A stretch of DNA of 64,000 nucleotides from Chloroflexota bacterium (GTDB lineage: Bacteria > Chloroflexota > Anaerolineae > Anaerolineales > UBA4823), in NCBI GenBank assembly GCA_029782365.1, contig JAKOUW010000143.1, forward strand, positions 124,001-188,000, in the 5' to 3' direction. Positions within the stretch are counted from its first letter, which is position 1; each line of letters opens with the position of its first letter. Positions 50,448 to 58,647 of this stretch are shown piece after piece. The notes under the pieces are model-generated. The model was given only the letters and a program-made list of their open reading frames with translations. It had not been told where the DNA came from and did no database searches. A program made the translations under genes and the position numbers.

Positions 50448-51506
50448 TCACTGCGTGTTGGAAGCTGACCGACGGCCCCCTTCCATGATCTTCGGTGGTG
50501 ACCAGCGCACATCGCCCGCGGTGTAAGGAAAAGGCGCCTGCCAGGCAATGGGAGCCAATGGGAATTCGTGGGGGTCGAATGGCGGGAACGCACTGAATGA
50601 TGGCGCATTTCGCCGGAGAACAATGCTATCGTTCTCCACCAGATCGCTGGCTTCGAGTGGGATGACAGCTTCACGCGCTGCCAGCATGCCATCTATGAGC
50701 TGGTGGAAACGCACCACAACATGGGTCACCAGCCGGTTGTCGGGTTGGATGACCACCTGGATGACGATCCCCACCTCCCCATCTTTCCCGTAGACGATGG
50801 CTCCAATGCGCGGCTGAAGCGAACGGTGCGGAATGACCGGGCTTGCGCCAGTTATCCTGGGCAGAATAGTGACACCGCGCACGCCAGGCACGCTTCCAGC
50901 AATGATCTCAGCCGCATGCTGGAGCTCACCGGTGGGCACTTCGCCCCGGATATGAATCCATCCGTGGTAGGCGTCCACCGGAAGGATGTAGGGGCAGGTG
51001 CGCTCATCTCTGGCGAGCGCCTGAGCCACCTGGATGACCAGCTCGCGATCGATAACCAGGTGGCTGTGGACAGCCACCACGCCAGCCGTGGAACAGACGA
51101 TACTTTCGATGAGCGGACGGTTATTTTCTTGAGCCAGGTTGCCATCCAGAAAGACTTCGCCGTCCCGCACCTTGATCGAAAGACTGCCCAGGTCCAATGT
51201 GCGAAAAGTATCCACCTTCCACAGCGCATCCCAAATCTCAGCCTCGATGGCGTCATTCGTGCGCAGGTGGTTGAGAACCTGCACGACGCCCACAACAGAA
51301 CAGATGGTGCTCTCGATGAGCGGCTGATCTTGCTCTTTGACGTAGCCATCCAGGATGACTTCACCGTTCTGCACTTTAATCGACAGCCCTCTCAGATCCA
51401 CGGAGTGCATTGTTTCTGCTTTCCGCAGAGCATTCCAAATGTCGGCATACATACCGTCAACTGCATGAGTGAGCTGTTCCGGCTTTTTTTCACAATACTC
51501 CATCAT
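50448..51506 (-). CDS. Triple-BON-domain protein with PRC-barrel-like C-terminus
   Basis: A 352-residue protein. Three BON-type domains lie at about 10-80, 80-150 and 150-220, seen as DLRGLSIKVQNGEVILDGYV, DLGSLSIKVRDGEVFLDGNL and GWIHIRGEVPTGELQHAAEI. A beta-rich part (IGAIVYGKDGEVGIVIQVVI) recalls PRC-barrel domains. BON domains bind phospholipids or stabilise envelopes. ATG 51506 (GGGAGG eight bases upstream) is preferred because the longer frame would begin inside or upstream of the promoter. First gene of the operon with the glycosyltransferase. Confidence 0.82.
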   Translation of the reverse strand: MMEYCEKKPEQLTHAVDGMYADIWNALRKAETMHSVDLRGLSIKVQNGEVILDGYVKEQDQPLIESTICSVVGVVQVLNHLRTNDAIEAEIWDALWKVDTFRTLDLGSLSIKVRDGEVFLDGNLAQENNRPLIESIVCSTAGVVAVHSHLVIDRELVIQVAQALARDERTCPYILPVDAYHGWIHIRGEVPTGELQHAAEIIAGSVPGVRGVTILPRITGASPVIPHRSLQPRIGAIVYGKDGEVGIVIQVVIQPDNRLVTHVVVRFHQLIDGMLAAREAVIPLEASDLVENDSIVLRRNAPSFSAFPPFDPHEFPLAPIAWQAPFPYTAGDVRWSPPKIMEGGRRSASNTQ

Positions 51507-51560
51507 AAATCGGCCTCCCGAGCACGCAGGCTCTACAAAATTGCGCTCATAACTGCTCAT

Positions 51561-51616
51561 AGCATACTCGTGGGGAAGCGGCCTGTCATGCATCCAAAGT
51601 GCTATAAAAGTGCCAT
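51561..51616 (-). promoter_or_regulatory. Activated promoter, copy 2 (BON-glycosyltransferase operon)
   Basis: On the minus strand: ATGACA (51589-51584), 17 bases, TATGCT (51566-51561). It is preceded by the block TGGCACTTT-TA-TAGCACTTT-GGATGC (up to 51616), almost identical to copy 1 at 49.2 kb. The remaining bases 51617-51852, up to the end of the regulator gene, hold nothing I recognise. Confidence 0.65.
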
Positions 51617-51852
51617 TTGAGCGTCCCCAGCGGCGCAGTCAGAATCCACCTGGCCGCTGAATCTATCCCTGAACACATCCCCCAGGTCAGCCCCAGCCGA
51701 GAGAATACATTCCTCCGGCACACGCCGCGCGCCTACCGGCCTTGGCGGTCAGCTAGGCCAGGGATGCGACCCTGCAGATGGCAATCACCATCCAGCAGGC
51801 GGCTGAAAGCGCCGCCCGTCAGACTGCGGGGGTTGTTCAAATCATGCAGAAA

Positions 51853-54702
51853 TTATGGGATCAAACCCAACTGGCGAGCTCTCGAAACCGCCTGGGTGCG
51901 TTTCTTGACTTCGAGTTTTGCAAAGATGTTATAAGCATGGCGTTTGACCGTGTTGAGCGCCAGATAGAGTTCCGCAGAGATTTCCTGGTTGGATTTTCCC
52001 TCCGCGATCAAAGCCAGCACTTCCATCTCGCGCGCCGAGAGGGAAATGGGCAGGCCATCTTCCAGGCGGGCGGTTGTTGGGCTTGCCTTTTTCTCCACCG
52101 GTGCATTAACGGAGGCGCGGCCGGTCGGAGTGCGCTGGATGGCGGCCAATAAGCTGTCGATAAAGACCAGGGAGGGGAGATGGCCTCCAGATTCCTGCTG
52201 CACAGTCCGGCATTGGTCCATGAGACCGGCCAAACGCCAGCCCTCATCCACAAAAATCTGCCGGTACCCTTCCGGCTCGCCCAGCGCTAAAGCACACAAA
52301 AGAGTCTGGGTGGCCCTTGCGTCGGCGAGAGCGGATTGGACCATCGCCTGCAGAATTAGAATTTGCATCTGCGAGAACGCTCGCTGGAGGCGCTCCGCTT
52401 CAGAAAAGAGAGTCCCCAACAGGTCAGCGGCTTGCTCTAGATCGCCGGCCCTGGCCGTTTCTTGACCTCTGACCAGCAGGAACCTGGCCTGCGAGAGCAC
52501 CACATACTCATAGATGTGATACGGAAATTTTTCGTTCGCAATGGCCGTGTTAATGTCGGGGAAACCGCCCTTGATCCACCATTGTTCGGCAGCCGCCAGG
52601 TCATCACGCTGCAAGGCCAGCCGGACCGCCAGTGCGGCCACGAGGGCATTATCCCATTGGCTAGAATCTTTGCTGAGAGCCTTGCTGGCGGCTTCCGCAA
52701 TGAGTTCTTGCGCCCCAGAAACATCCCCCCTGGCCTGGCGCAGGCGGGCCAGGGAGGTCATTCCACCCAGGCCGCCCAGATACCAAATCGACTTTGTGCC
52801 GTGGTAACCGCGCTCCAGGATGTCGCTGGCCACCTCCAGCAAGCCGCGTTCAAACAACACCTCGCCCTTCACAATGTCGATAAAAGCGGACATCGGGTGA
52901 GGCTTGCCCTCCGGCCCGACGGTTAAATACCCTGCCTTTTCGAGAGTCGCCCAGGCTCTGCTGAGCTGGCCTTGAATCCACTGCATAATGGCTATTTCGC
53001 AGCCGGCTATGATCATCACAAGCGGGTTGTTCGCCTGCCGGGCAATTCGCAGCGCTGTGCGTGATGCCTCGATCGCTTTCTGTGTATCGCCAGCCAAGAC
53101 AGCGGTTATGGTGTCATCCAAAGCGACAAAACTGCGCAGCCAAATGCTCTCTTTCGGAAGATACCTGGCCGCCTGCAAGGAGAATTCTCCCGCCTGTTTC
53201 AGATCGCCGTTCATCATCGCCAGGATCGAGCGGCAGACTGCCAAGCCGCCCCGAATCTCTGGCAGATTGACGCCGCCAGCCGCTGTGTGAGAGCCCGCAT
53301 TTTCGAGAGCCGGCGCTCTGCCCTCTTCTTTTTCAAGCCGATTGACCGACTGCAGGGCATCCTCGAGCCAGTATTGAGCCAGGTCGACCTGGTTGGTGGC
53401 GATCAGCGACCAGGCAAAGGCCATGCTGAGAGACGGGCGTTTGTGAGTGATCTCATCGGGCAGCCTTCCGATCCAGTGAGTGAGCGCAGACATTTCGCCT
53501 GCGTTGATCATTGCCAGCGCGCTGCGCTCGATCAAGTCTGCCGCCCATTCCATATCTCGCGAGGCCAGCGCATGCCGGTATGCATCTTCCAGGCTGCCGT
53601 GCCCTTCAAGCCACACAGCCGCCCGCTTGTGCAGCTCTGGGATCTCACCCGGGTTGGCCGACAGCTCGACCTGGCGCAGAAAGTCGGCAAACAAGGGGTG
53701 ATAGCGGAACCACTCATGCTTATCATCCAGAGCCGCAATGAACAATTGGGCATGCTCCAGGCGGTTCAACATCTGCACGCCATATCCCGCCTGGGCGGCT
53801 GGGCTGACCACCGCCTCGCACAGAGGACCGCTGAGGGTCTGCAAGATGGAGCTTTTCAGCAAAAACTGGCGGATCTCCTCTGGCTGGCGGTCTAAAATCT
53901 CCGTAGCCAAGAAATCTGCCAGGTGATAAGCGCTGCCCTGCAGGCTGCGCAGCAGTTTCGCCGGATCGTCCTGGTTCTTAAGAGAAATTGCGGCCATTTG
54001 CAGGGAAGTGATCCATCCATCGGTGCGTTCCTCCAGCGCCTGGATCGTCTCCCGGGAGAGCTGCAGCCCAACCGCCTGCTGGAAATAGCGTTCCACCTCT
54101 GCGCTGGTGAAGCGCAGGTCATGTGCGCCGATTTCGACCACCCGACCCTTGGCGCGCAAAAAGGCCAGGTCCAGCGCGGGCTCGCTGCGGCTGGCGATCA
54201 CCAGGTGCAGGTTGGAAGGCAGGTAATGGAGCAGAAAACCGATGCCCTGGAGTGCCTGTGGATTTTCCAGCGCCTGGAAATCATCCAGCACCAGGGCGAA
54301 TTCTTGCGAAAGGGTGGAAAGCTCATTGACCAGCAGAGTCAGCCCCACTTCCAAGCCACCGCCCATGGATGATTGGCTGTAATCCTTCGCTTCTTGCCCC
54401 AGCCCGGCCTGCAAAGTCTGAAAAGCGCCAATCAGATAGCGAAAAAAACGGCTGAGATCGTTATCTTCGCTGTCCAGCGTCAGCCAGGAGACTGGAAGGG
54501 TGGTTTCTTTGGCCCACTCAAGCAAAAGCCGGGTCTTTCCAAAACCGGCGGGCGCGGCGATCAGGGTCAATTGACCCTTGACGCCTTGATGGACATGCTC
54601 GCTGAGGCGCGGCCGGTCAATGGTCCCCAGGGGAACTTGGGGAATGGAAATTTTCGTGCGCAGGAGCGGCGGCTCGGTCGAGGAGGACGGTGGTATGGGC
54701 AT
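51853..54702 (-). CDS. MalT-family LuxR transcriptional activator
   Basis: A 949-residue regulator. It has an N-terminal NTPase of the STAND class (APAGFGKT at 50-57, Walker B FALVLDDFQAL), a winged-helix part (ERTDGWITSLQMAAISL), TPR-like helical repeats at ~400-800 and a C-terminal LuxR helix-turn-helix (LSAREMEVLALIAEGKSNQE...NTVKRHAYNIFAKL). Such proteins multimerise on ligand and ATP binding and activate promoters with repeated sites. A -10-like TATAAT lies on the minus strand at 54771-54766. Its position directly upstream of the repeat-bearing promoter at 51.6 kb makes it the first candidate for control of both stress operons. Confidence 0.92.
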   Translation of the reverse strand: MPIPPSSSTEPPLLRTKISIPQVPLGTIDRPRLSEHVHQGVKGQLTLIAAPAGFGKTRLLLEWAKETTLPVSWLTLDSEDNDLSRFFRYLIGAFQTLQAGLGQEAKDYSQSSMGGGLEVGLTLLVNELSTLSQEFALVLDDFQALENPQALQGIGFLLHYLPSNLHLVIASRSEPALDLAFLRAKGRVVEIGAHDLRFTSAEVERYFQQAVGLQLSRETIQALEERTDGWITSLQMAAISLKNQDDPAKLLRSLQGSAYHLADFLATEILDRQPEEIRQFLLKSSILQTLSGPLCEAVVSPAAQAGYGVQMLNRLEHAQLFIAALDDKHEWFRYHPLFADFLRQVELSANPGEIPELHKRAAVWLEGHGSLEDAYRHALASRDMEWAADLIERSALAMINAGEMSALTHWIGRLPDEITHKRPSLSMAFAWSLIATNQVDLAQYWLEDALQSVNRLEKEEGRAPALENAGSHTAAGGVNLPEIRGGLAVCRSILAMMNGDLKQAGEFSLQAARYLPKESIWLRSFVALDDTITAVLAGDTQKAIEASRTALRIARQANNPLVMIIAGCEIAIMQWIQGQLSRAWATLEKAGYLTVGPEGKPHPMSAFIDIVKGEVLFERGLLEVASDILERGYHGTKSIWYLGGLGGMTSLARLRQARGDVSGAQELIAEAASKALSKDSSQWDNALVAALAVRLALQRDDLAAAEQWWIKGGFPDINTAIANEKFPYHIYEYVVLSQARFLLVRGQETARAGDLEQAADLLGTLFSEAERLQRAFSQMQILILQAMVQSALADARATQTLLCALALGEPEGYRQIFVDEGWRLAGLMDQCRTVQQESGGHLPSLVFIDSLLAAIQRTPTGRASVNAPVEKKASPTTARLEDGLPISLSAREMEVLALIAEGKSNQEISAELYLALNTVKRHAYNIFAKLEVKKRTQAVSRARQLGLIP

Positions 54703-54822
54703 ACCCTACTTTTTCTCCTGTGAAAAAGCAGCGACCTAAACAAACCTAAAAATAATATCCCCATTATTATACTGGTTTTTTTTGCCATCCTTCAGCAAAA
54801 GAACGATATCAGAATGCAAATT

Positions 54823-54865
54823 GCAGCGCTTTCATTCCCTGGCAAGCCCGGAATGAGAGCGCTGC
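54823..54865. terminator. Hairpin, possible terminator
   Basis: GCAGCGCTTTCATTCC (54823-54838) pairs, apart from one mismatch, with GGAATGAGAGCGCTGC (54850-54865) and is followed on the plus strand by TTTTC. On the minus strand the U-run is poor, and no plus-strand gene precedes it, so it could serve another structural role. Confidence 0.5.
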
Positions 54866-54895
54866 TTTTCCGCCGCCGGGGTTGGAGGACGAAAA

Positions 54896-54924
54896 CACCT
54901 CCCGAACATTGAATTCGGGAGGTG
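54896..54924 (-). terminator. Intrinsic terminator of the Trp-rich protein gene
   Basis: CACCTCCCGAA (54896-54906) pairs with TTCGGGAGGTG (54914-54924); on the minus strand TTTTC follows. It lies 21 bases after the stop at 54946. Confidence 0.8.
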
Positions 54925-54945
54925 CCCTGTTTCATCCTTTCTGCA

Positions 54946-57102
54946 TTAGCAGATGCCCACCCCCAGCGTGTATTCGGTCAGGTTGGCGTAGGCAAAACCG
55001 TGCTCGCAGGTGAAGACGACCGGCGAAGCCTGGTAGCCGACGATGGTGCGTTTGTAGCCGCGCAGCTCGAGCTGGTAACAGCAGGGCTCGGGGAAGGCCT
55101 CGCTGGCCGGCACCGTCAGGCGGTACTTGCCGCCGTACCAGTGCGGCTGGCTGGCGCCCTGGCCCAGCGCCTCGCCGTAGGTCGGACCGACCTGCGTGCC
55201 CATCCCCAGGGCGGTGATGGTCGCCCCGGGCAGGGAGAGCAGATCGACCGACAGGTTCAGGCCGTAGGTGGCGATCAGCGAATAGACCGCCAGGTGGCCG
55301 TCGGGGTCGGTGACCATGAAATCGACTTCCAGGTTGCCCTCTTTGCCCGAGACGGTATCGCAGGCGTCCACGTTGACGCCGTTGACGCGCACCGCCGAGA
55401 TGTGGGTGTCGGGCTCCAGCGTGCAGACGTGCACGCCGCCGCAGTTGTGTGAAGCCGGGTGGCCCACCGCGGTGATGACGCGGTTATCGAACATCAGCAC
55501 AAACTCGTTGTGCAGTTCGGTGCCGCAGATGGGCAGGACGCGCCGGTTGATCAGCCCGCCGCCGGAGAACTGCCAGCCGACCGCCCGGAAGTGGTGCGGC
55601 CCGTCGCTGAACTTGGTGGTGTCCAGCGCCACCAGCAGGTCGCGGTTCACCAGCCAGAAGCGGTTGACGTTCCAACCCGGCAGGCCGCCGGTGGCCTCGA
55701 AGCGCTCGCGCGTCTCGACCACCTCGTGGCCGGAGATGTTGGTGAAGTTGAAGGCCGCATCGCCGGTGGTGAAGCCGATTGTCTCCAACCAGCGGCGCTT
55801 GAAGTTGACTGCGCCGCCGGGCGGCAGGGGCTGCCAGGAGCCGCCGTCGAAGAATTCGAACTCCAGGTAATCGACGTTGAGTATATCGCCGAAATTGCGC
55901 TCGACGGGGATCACGCCGGCAAACGGGCGGTCACCGTTGTAAGCCGCCGTGCCAGGCGCCACGGCGTTGGGGTACAGGTAGCCTTCGGGCGTGGCGGCCG
56001 CGCCCATGTTGCCGCCGATATCGTTGATCGGGTCGCCGCACACCTGGGTGACCACCAGGCACTCGCCGTCGGGGCAGCAGTGCGGGTCGGGGCAGTGGGG
56101 CAAACAGCAGGCCTTTTCGTTGGCGGTCAAGGTGACGCTCAGGCTGGTCGGAATGTTCCAGCGCGTGTCTTTGACCGTTTCGTTGACAATCACCGCGCCG
56201 GGCGTCACACAGTCCTGCGTCACTTTGAAGATGATGTCGGGGTTGCAGTCCCACCAGGGATTCCAGGGATACCAGGGCCAAAGGTGCAGGCTCTCCAGCT
56301 CGGCCGAAGCGGGCAGCTTGGCCATCAGGCTGGCGCGCAGGCCCTCGAGTTGGCCGGCGTCATCGGGTTTGAGGCTGCGGGCCAGCTGCGAGCCTTCGAA
56401 GGGCAGGAGGTTGGCAAACGGCGCCAGGCTGGGCAGGCTGCTGGCCACCGGGCCGAGCGGGTCGGGAGGCGGGTTCTTGGTGAGCACATCGTGGATCTTG
56501 TCGCTGAGCACAGGATCCAGCTCCCAGGAGCGGTAGCGCCACCACCACCAGGGCCACCAGCCGCAGCACCAGCGGAACTTGATCTCGAAGGCGCCGTTGA
56601 TGTCGGTGGTGGCGCAGCCGACCTGCTGGGTGCTGGACCAGATGAAGAACCAGTCCACGTCAAAGGCGCACACCTGCGCCCCGGGCACAGGGTGCCCATC
56701 GGCGCACACCACCCGGCCGCGGATGGTGAAGGTGCGGCACCAGAACAGCCACCAATGCCAATAATACGAAGAGATCGCCACCGGGCTCAAACTGAGGCCG
56801 CTGCTGCCCTGCCATTGGCTGGTCGAGACATTCAGGCTGAGCGTCTGCATACCGGTCACTTCTTCGGCGCTGGCGTCTGCCGGGCCGACGAACAGCGCCA
56901 GGGCGCCGGGGTGCTTCTCGAAGCGGAAAGCGGCCACACCCGCTCCGTTTTTGGAAAACTTGACGACTTGCTCCAACAGCGGCCCGTCGCACGGGCGCGC
57001 CACCACCTTGACCGCCGCGTCCGGGCTGAAGCCTTCTACCCGGCTGGCGTCCAGCGGCACTTCTAGGAAAAATCCTTCACGATCTTTTTTCTTGGGTTCC
57101 AT
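54946..57102 (-). CDS. Tryptophan- and cysteine-rich protein of unknown function (718 aa)
   Basis: A 718-residue protein without a signal peptide (starts MEPKKKDREGFFLEVPLDAS). Aromatic patches are YYWHWWLFWCRTF (~115), WCCGWWPWWWWRYRSW (~180) and LWPWYPWNPWWDC (~280). A carboxypeptidase-regulatory-like segment (IRGRVVCADGHPVPGAQVCA) separates the first two. A Cys/His cluster CCLPHCPDPHCCPDGEC lies near residue 335. The second half is beta-rich, with GKYRLTVPASEAFPEPCCYQ near the end. It may be released or displayed by an unconventional route, or be a structural intracellular protein. ATG 57102 follows GGAG by six bases. It is divergent from the BTAD regulator. Confidence 0.75.
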   Translation of the reverse strand: MEPKKKDREGFFLEVPLDASRVEGFSPDAAVKVVARPCDGPLLEQVVKFSKNGAGVAAFRFEKHPGALALFVGPADASAEEVTGMQTLSLNVSTSQWQGSSGLSLSPVAISSYYWHWWLFWCRTFTIRGRVVCADGHPVPGAQVCAFDVDWFFIWSSTQQVGCATTDINGAFEIKFRWCCGWWPWWWWRYRSWELDPVLSDKIHDVLTKNPPPDPLGPVASSLPSLAPFANLLPFEGSQLARSLKPDDAGQLEGLRASLMAKLPASAELESLHLWPWYPWNPWWDCNPDIIFKVTQDCVTPGAVIVNETVKDTRWNIPTSLSVTLTANEKACCLPHCPDPHCCPDGECLVVTQVCGDPINDIGGNMGAAATPEGYLYPNAVAPGTAAYNGDRPFAGVIPVERNFGDILNVDYLEFEFFDGGSWQPLPPGGAVNFKRRWLETIGFTTGDAAFNFTNISGHEVVETRERFEATGGLPGWNVNRFWLVNRDLLVALDTTKFSDGPHHFRAVGWQFSGGGLINRRVLPICGTELHNEFVLMFDNRVITAVGHPASHNCGGVHVCTLEPDTHISAVRVNGVNVDACDTVSGKEGNLEVDFMVTDPDGHLAVYSLIATYGLNLSVDLLSLPGATITALGMGTQVGPTYGEALGQGASQPHWYGGKYRLTVPASEAFPEPCCYQLELRGYKRTIVGYQASPVVFTCEHGFAYANLTEYTLGVGIC

Positions 57103-57324
57103 ATTCACTCCATATTAACTTGTGCGAGACGCTCTGCCAGCCGCCACAGCCGCCGGCGCAGCGCCAGGATGATGGATTCCTCATCATCTTAACCAACAAG
57201 GTGCAAAAATCTCGCAAACCAGATAAAATATATCTAAATTGTGCCGCGTGGGTGTATAATCAGCCATCATCAGAAGGCGCGCCCCAGCCGGCGCGCACAC
57301 ACCGTGGTAATTTAAGACCTTTCC

Positions 57325-58491
57325 ATGCTGCAGATTTACCTGTTCGGCGCATTCTCCCTGCAGGCCGACTACCACCCCCTGCCAGCTCTCCCGACGCAAA
57401 AAGCCGCCAGCCTGCTGGCTTACCTGGCCACCCACCCGCGCAAAGACCTGCCGCGTGAATACCTGGCCGGCCTGCTGTGGCCCGACAGCCCGGCCGACAA
57501 AGCCCGCCGCCGCCTGCACACCGCCCTGTGGCAGGTGCGCCAGGTCTTCAAACAAGGCGGCCTGTCTTTGGAAGATTACCTGTCGGTCAGCAGTTCGGCT
57601 CTGCGCTGGCAGCCGGCCGCCGACGCCTGGCTGGATGTGACGCAGTTTGAACAGGCCTGCCAGGGGCTGGAAATCGGCGCCCTGGAAGACGCGGTGCGCC
57701 TGTACCGCGGCCCTTTCTTGGAAAATTTTTACGAAGATTGGTGCCTGGAAATGCGCTACCAGTACGAGGCCGCCTGCTGCCAGGCGCTGCTGCGCCTGGC
57801 CGAGCTGCACCTGCACGCCGCCCATCCGGTGAAATGCCTGGAGTGCGCCCGCCGCCTGCTGCAGGTGGAGCCGCTGAACGAAGGCGCCCACCGCCTGCTG
57901 ATGCAGGCTTACTACAACTGCGGCCAGCGGCCGGCAGCCCTGGAGCAGTTTCGCCAGTGCATGCGCCGCCTGGAAGAGGAGCTGGGCATCCAGCCGTCGT
58001 CCGACACCCGCCGGCTGTACGAATCGATCCTGGCCGAATCCCTGCCGATCGAGACGGCGCAGGCGGTTTTGCAAGCCGCCGCCCAGCCGGTGACCCGGCC
58101 GGCGCCGGCGCCGGCGCCGGCGCGGGCGCCCGCCCCGCCGCCCGCCCTGCGGACGGCGGTTTTCGGCTGGAGCCTGTTTAACCTGGCAGGCATCCCCCTG
58201 CTGGTGCTGTTGGATTGGATCAGCAGAGCACAGCGGCCAGCAGACCTGTCCAGTGGCCTGCTGGCGGCCAGCTTAAGCACGCTGGCCAGCCTGTTCTGCC
58301 TGCGCGCCCGCCATCGGCCTCTCGAACAGGCCGGCCTTTTATGGTACGGCATCGCCAGCATGACCCTGCTGGGCGGCTGGCTGGCTCTCGATCCAAACAG
58401 CGCCCAACACCCGCTGTGGCAGGCGGCGGGCGCCTGGCTGGCGCTCAGCTCGCTGCTGCTGGCGGCGCTGCTGTGGCGCGCCCGCCGTTAA
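57325..58491 (+). CDS. Membrane-tethered SARP/BTAD-type regulator
   Basis: A 388-residue protein. Residues 1-90 are the OmpR-like winged helix of SARP regulators (LFGAFSLQADYHPLPALPTQ, EYLAGLLWPDSPADKARRRL). Residues ~95-245 are the BTAD domain (YRGPFLENFYEDWCLEMRYQ, LMQAYYNCGQRPAALEQF). A Pro-Ala linker (PAPAPAPARAPAPPP) leads to four predicted transmembrane helices (from FNLAGIPLLVLLDWI to LALSSLLLAALLW). Most SARPs are soluble, so this one probably reads a membrane signal. It may control the divergent Trp-rich protein gene across the 222-base gap. Confidence 0.85.
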   Translation: MLQIYLFGAFSLQADYHPLPALPTQKAASLLAYLATHPRKDLPREYLAGLLWPDSPADKARRRLHTALWQVRQVFKQGGLSLEDYLSVSSSALRWQPAADAWLDVTQFEQACQGLEIGALEDAVRLYRGPFLENFYEDWCLEMRYQYEAACCQALLRLAELHLHAAHPVKCLECARRLLQVEPLNEGAHRLLMQAYYNCGQRPAALEQFRQCMRRLEEELGIQPSSDTRRLYESILAESLPIETAQAVLQAAAQPVTRPAPAPAPARAPAPPPALRTAVFGWSLFNLAGIPLLVLLDWISRAQRPADLSSGLLAASLSTLASLFCLRARHRPLEQAGLLWYGIASMTLLGGWLALDPNSAQHPLWQAAGAWLALSSLLLAALLWRARR

Positions 58492-58647
58492 AGGCAGTCC
58501 CCCAACCTGCCGGTTCCCCGCTCCCAATGTAATCCAATCAGCCTTTTTGTCCGTATAATTTAACAGAATTCACTCGCTGGGCCGGGTTTGCAGGGCGGGG
58601 AGTCCGTTCAGTCAGCCGGCCGTCTGTTTTTCGAAAAAGGAATGTCT

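Noticed and set aside
55459..57066. 535-codon plus-strand open frame
   Set aside because: Antisense to the Trp-rich protein gene; no ribosome binding site or motif.
58100..58140. CCGGCG tandem repeat as a regulatory repeat
   Set aside because: It lies inside the BTAD gene and encodes its Pro-Ala linker.
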